Below the pieces are notes generated by a model, which was not told where the DNA came from, ran no database searches, and saw only the letters and a program-made list of their open reading frames with translations. A DNA stretch of 5,227 bases, taken from Candidatus Hydrogenedentota bacterium (GTDB taxonomy: Bacteria > Hydrogenedentota > Hydrogenedentia > Hydrogenedentales > SCBR16-9). Of the stretch, positions 5,080-5,227 are shown piece by piece. The DNA lies in NCBI GenBank assembly GCA_007116095.1, contig SKJD01000144.1:1-5227 (forward strand), in the 5' to 3' direction. The position numbers and the translations under genes are program-made. Each line of letters starts with the position of its first letter. Position 1 is the first letter of the stretch.

Positions 5080-5227
5080 ACTTAGACGCCTTGTCCTAAA
5101 CCGCGAAAAACGCGAAAATATACAAAAATTTTGGGTGCAGTTCTGATATTACCGATTAAGTAGATTCGTTATGTGGAGTAGCAAAGTTCACTTTGCGTCT
5201 TCGTTCCTAAGCACGAAGAAAAATCAG
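5080..5227. other. A+T-rich non-coding region with short repeats and hairpins
   Basis: No credible gene occurs on either strand from 4909 to the window end. From 5080 onward the sequence is richer in A+T than the genes. It has a tandem cgcgaaaa motif (5102-5109 and 5111-5118; a further copy lies at 4945-4952) and CAAAAATTTTG at 5123-5133. Two adjacent perfect hairpins follow: GCAAAG/CTTTGC (5181-5196, 4-nt loop) and TCTTCGT/ACGAAGA (5198-5219, 8-nt loop). The aaccgcgaaaaacgcgaaaa and ctttgcgtcttcg strings resemble the degenerate intergenic repeats with alternating CTTTGCGTC/AACCGCAAAG words seen in many environmental genomes. That comparison is from memory. The element may continue beyond the window. 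Confidence 0.4.
5181..5219. repeat. Two adjacent perfect hairpins at the window edge
   Basis: GCAAAG (5181-5186) pairs with CTTTGC (5191-5196) around TTCA. One base later TCTTCGT (5198-5204) pairs with ACGAAGA (5213-5219) around an 8-nt loop. On the plus strand the second stem runs into AAAATCAG and lacks a T-tract. On the minus strand the order is reversed and no T-run follows either. They could be part of a repeat element or the end of a transcript lying outside the window. Confidence 0.4.

Noticed and set aside
5102..5118. Tandem cgcgaaaa units as a CRISPR or origin iteron array
   Set aside because: There are only two adjacent 8-9 bp units and one distant copy, with no regular spacing, no cas genes and no replication initiator gene in the window.

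Overview
The window is about 5.2 kb of bacterial chromosome with moderate-to-high G+C in its genes. It holds the 3' end of one gene and five complete genes, with no RNA genes, insertion sequence or CRISPR array that I can support. The taxonomic signal is weak. Two features would fit a Planctomycetes/Lentisphaerae/Hydrogenedentota-type or similar environmental genome: a divergent uroporphyrinogen decarboxylase-superfamily protein with a PRxxxWY N-terminal motif, and an ECF sigma operon with a zinc-finger anti-sigma factor. This is an impression from family distribution, not a demonstrated placement. The organism has a Gram-negative-type envelope if the third operon gene is truly a periplasmic Spy/CpxP-like protein.

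Left part (1-2619, plus strand). The window opens inside a calcineurin-like metallophosphatase, of which the last 121 codons are present. A 163-bp intergenic stretch follows, containing a large imperfect hairpin and two GGAAC boxes. Next comes a compact three-gene operon: an ECF sigma factor, a membrane-anchored anti-sigma factor with an HxxxCxxC zinc motif that overlaps it by 8 bp, and a secreted, charged, helical protein whose ATG lies 4 bp after the anti-sigma stop. Together they form a plausible envelope-sensing unit. The sigma factor would be held at the membrane by the anti-sigma factor, and the secreted helical protein could act as a periplasmic sensor, modulator or chaperone, by analogy with the CnrYXH and CpxP/Spy/ZraP systems.

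Centre (2620-2712). A perfect 12-bp stem-loop separates the sigma operon from the oppositely oriented genes and is a likely terminator, possibly bidirectional.

Right part (2713-4908, minus strand). An EamA-type drug/metabolite transporter lies upstream of a uroporphyrinogen decarboxylase-superfamily protein, 132 bp apart and in the same direction. The decarboxylase-like protein lacks the cysteines expected of the corrinoid methyltransferase branch, so its substrate is unknown. The final 319 bp (4909-5227) carries no convincing gene. It is A+T-rich and holds several short inverted repeats and cgcgaaaa-type motifs, and it probably contains the transporter promoter and a degraded intergenic repeat.
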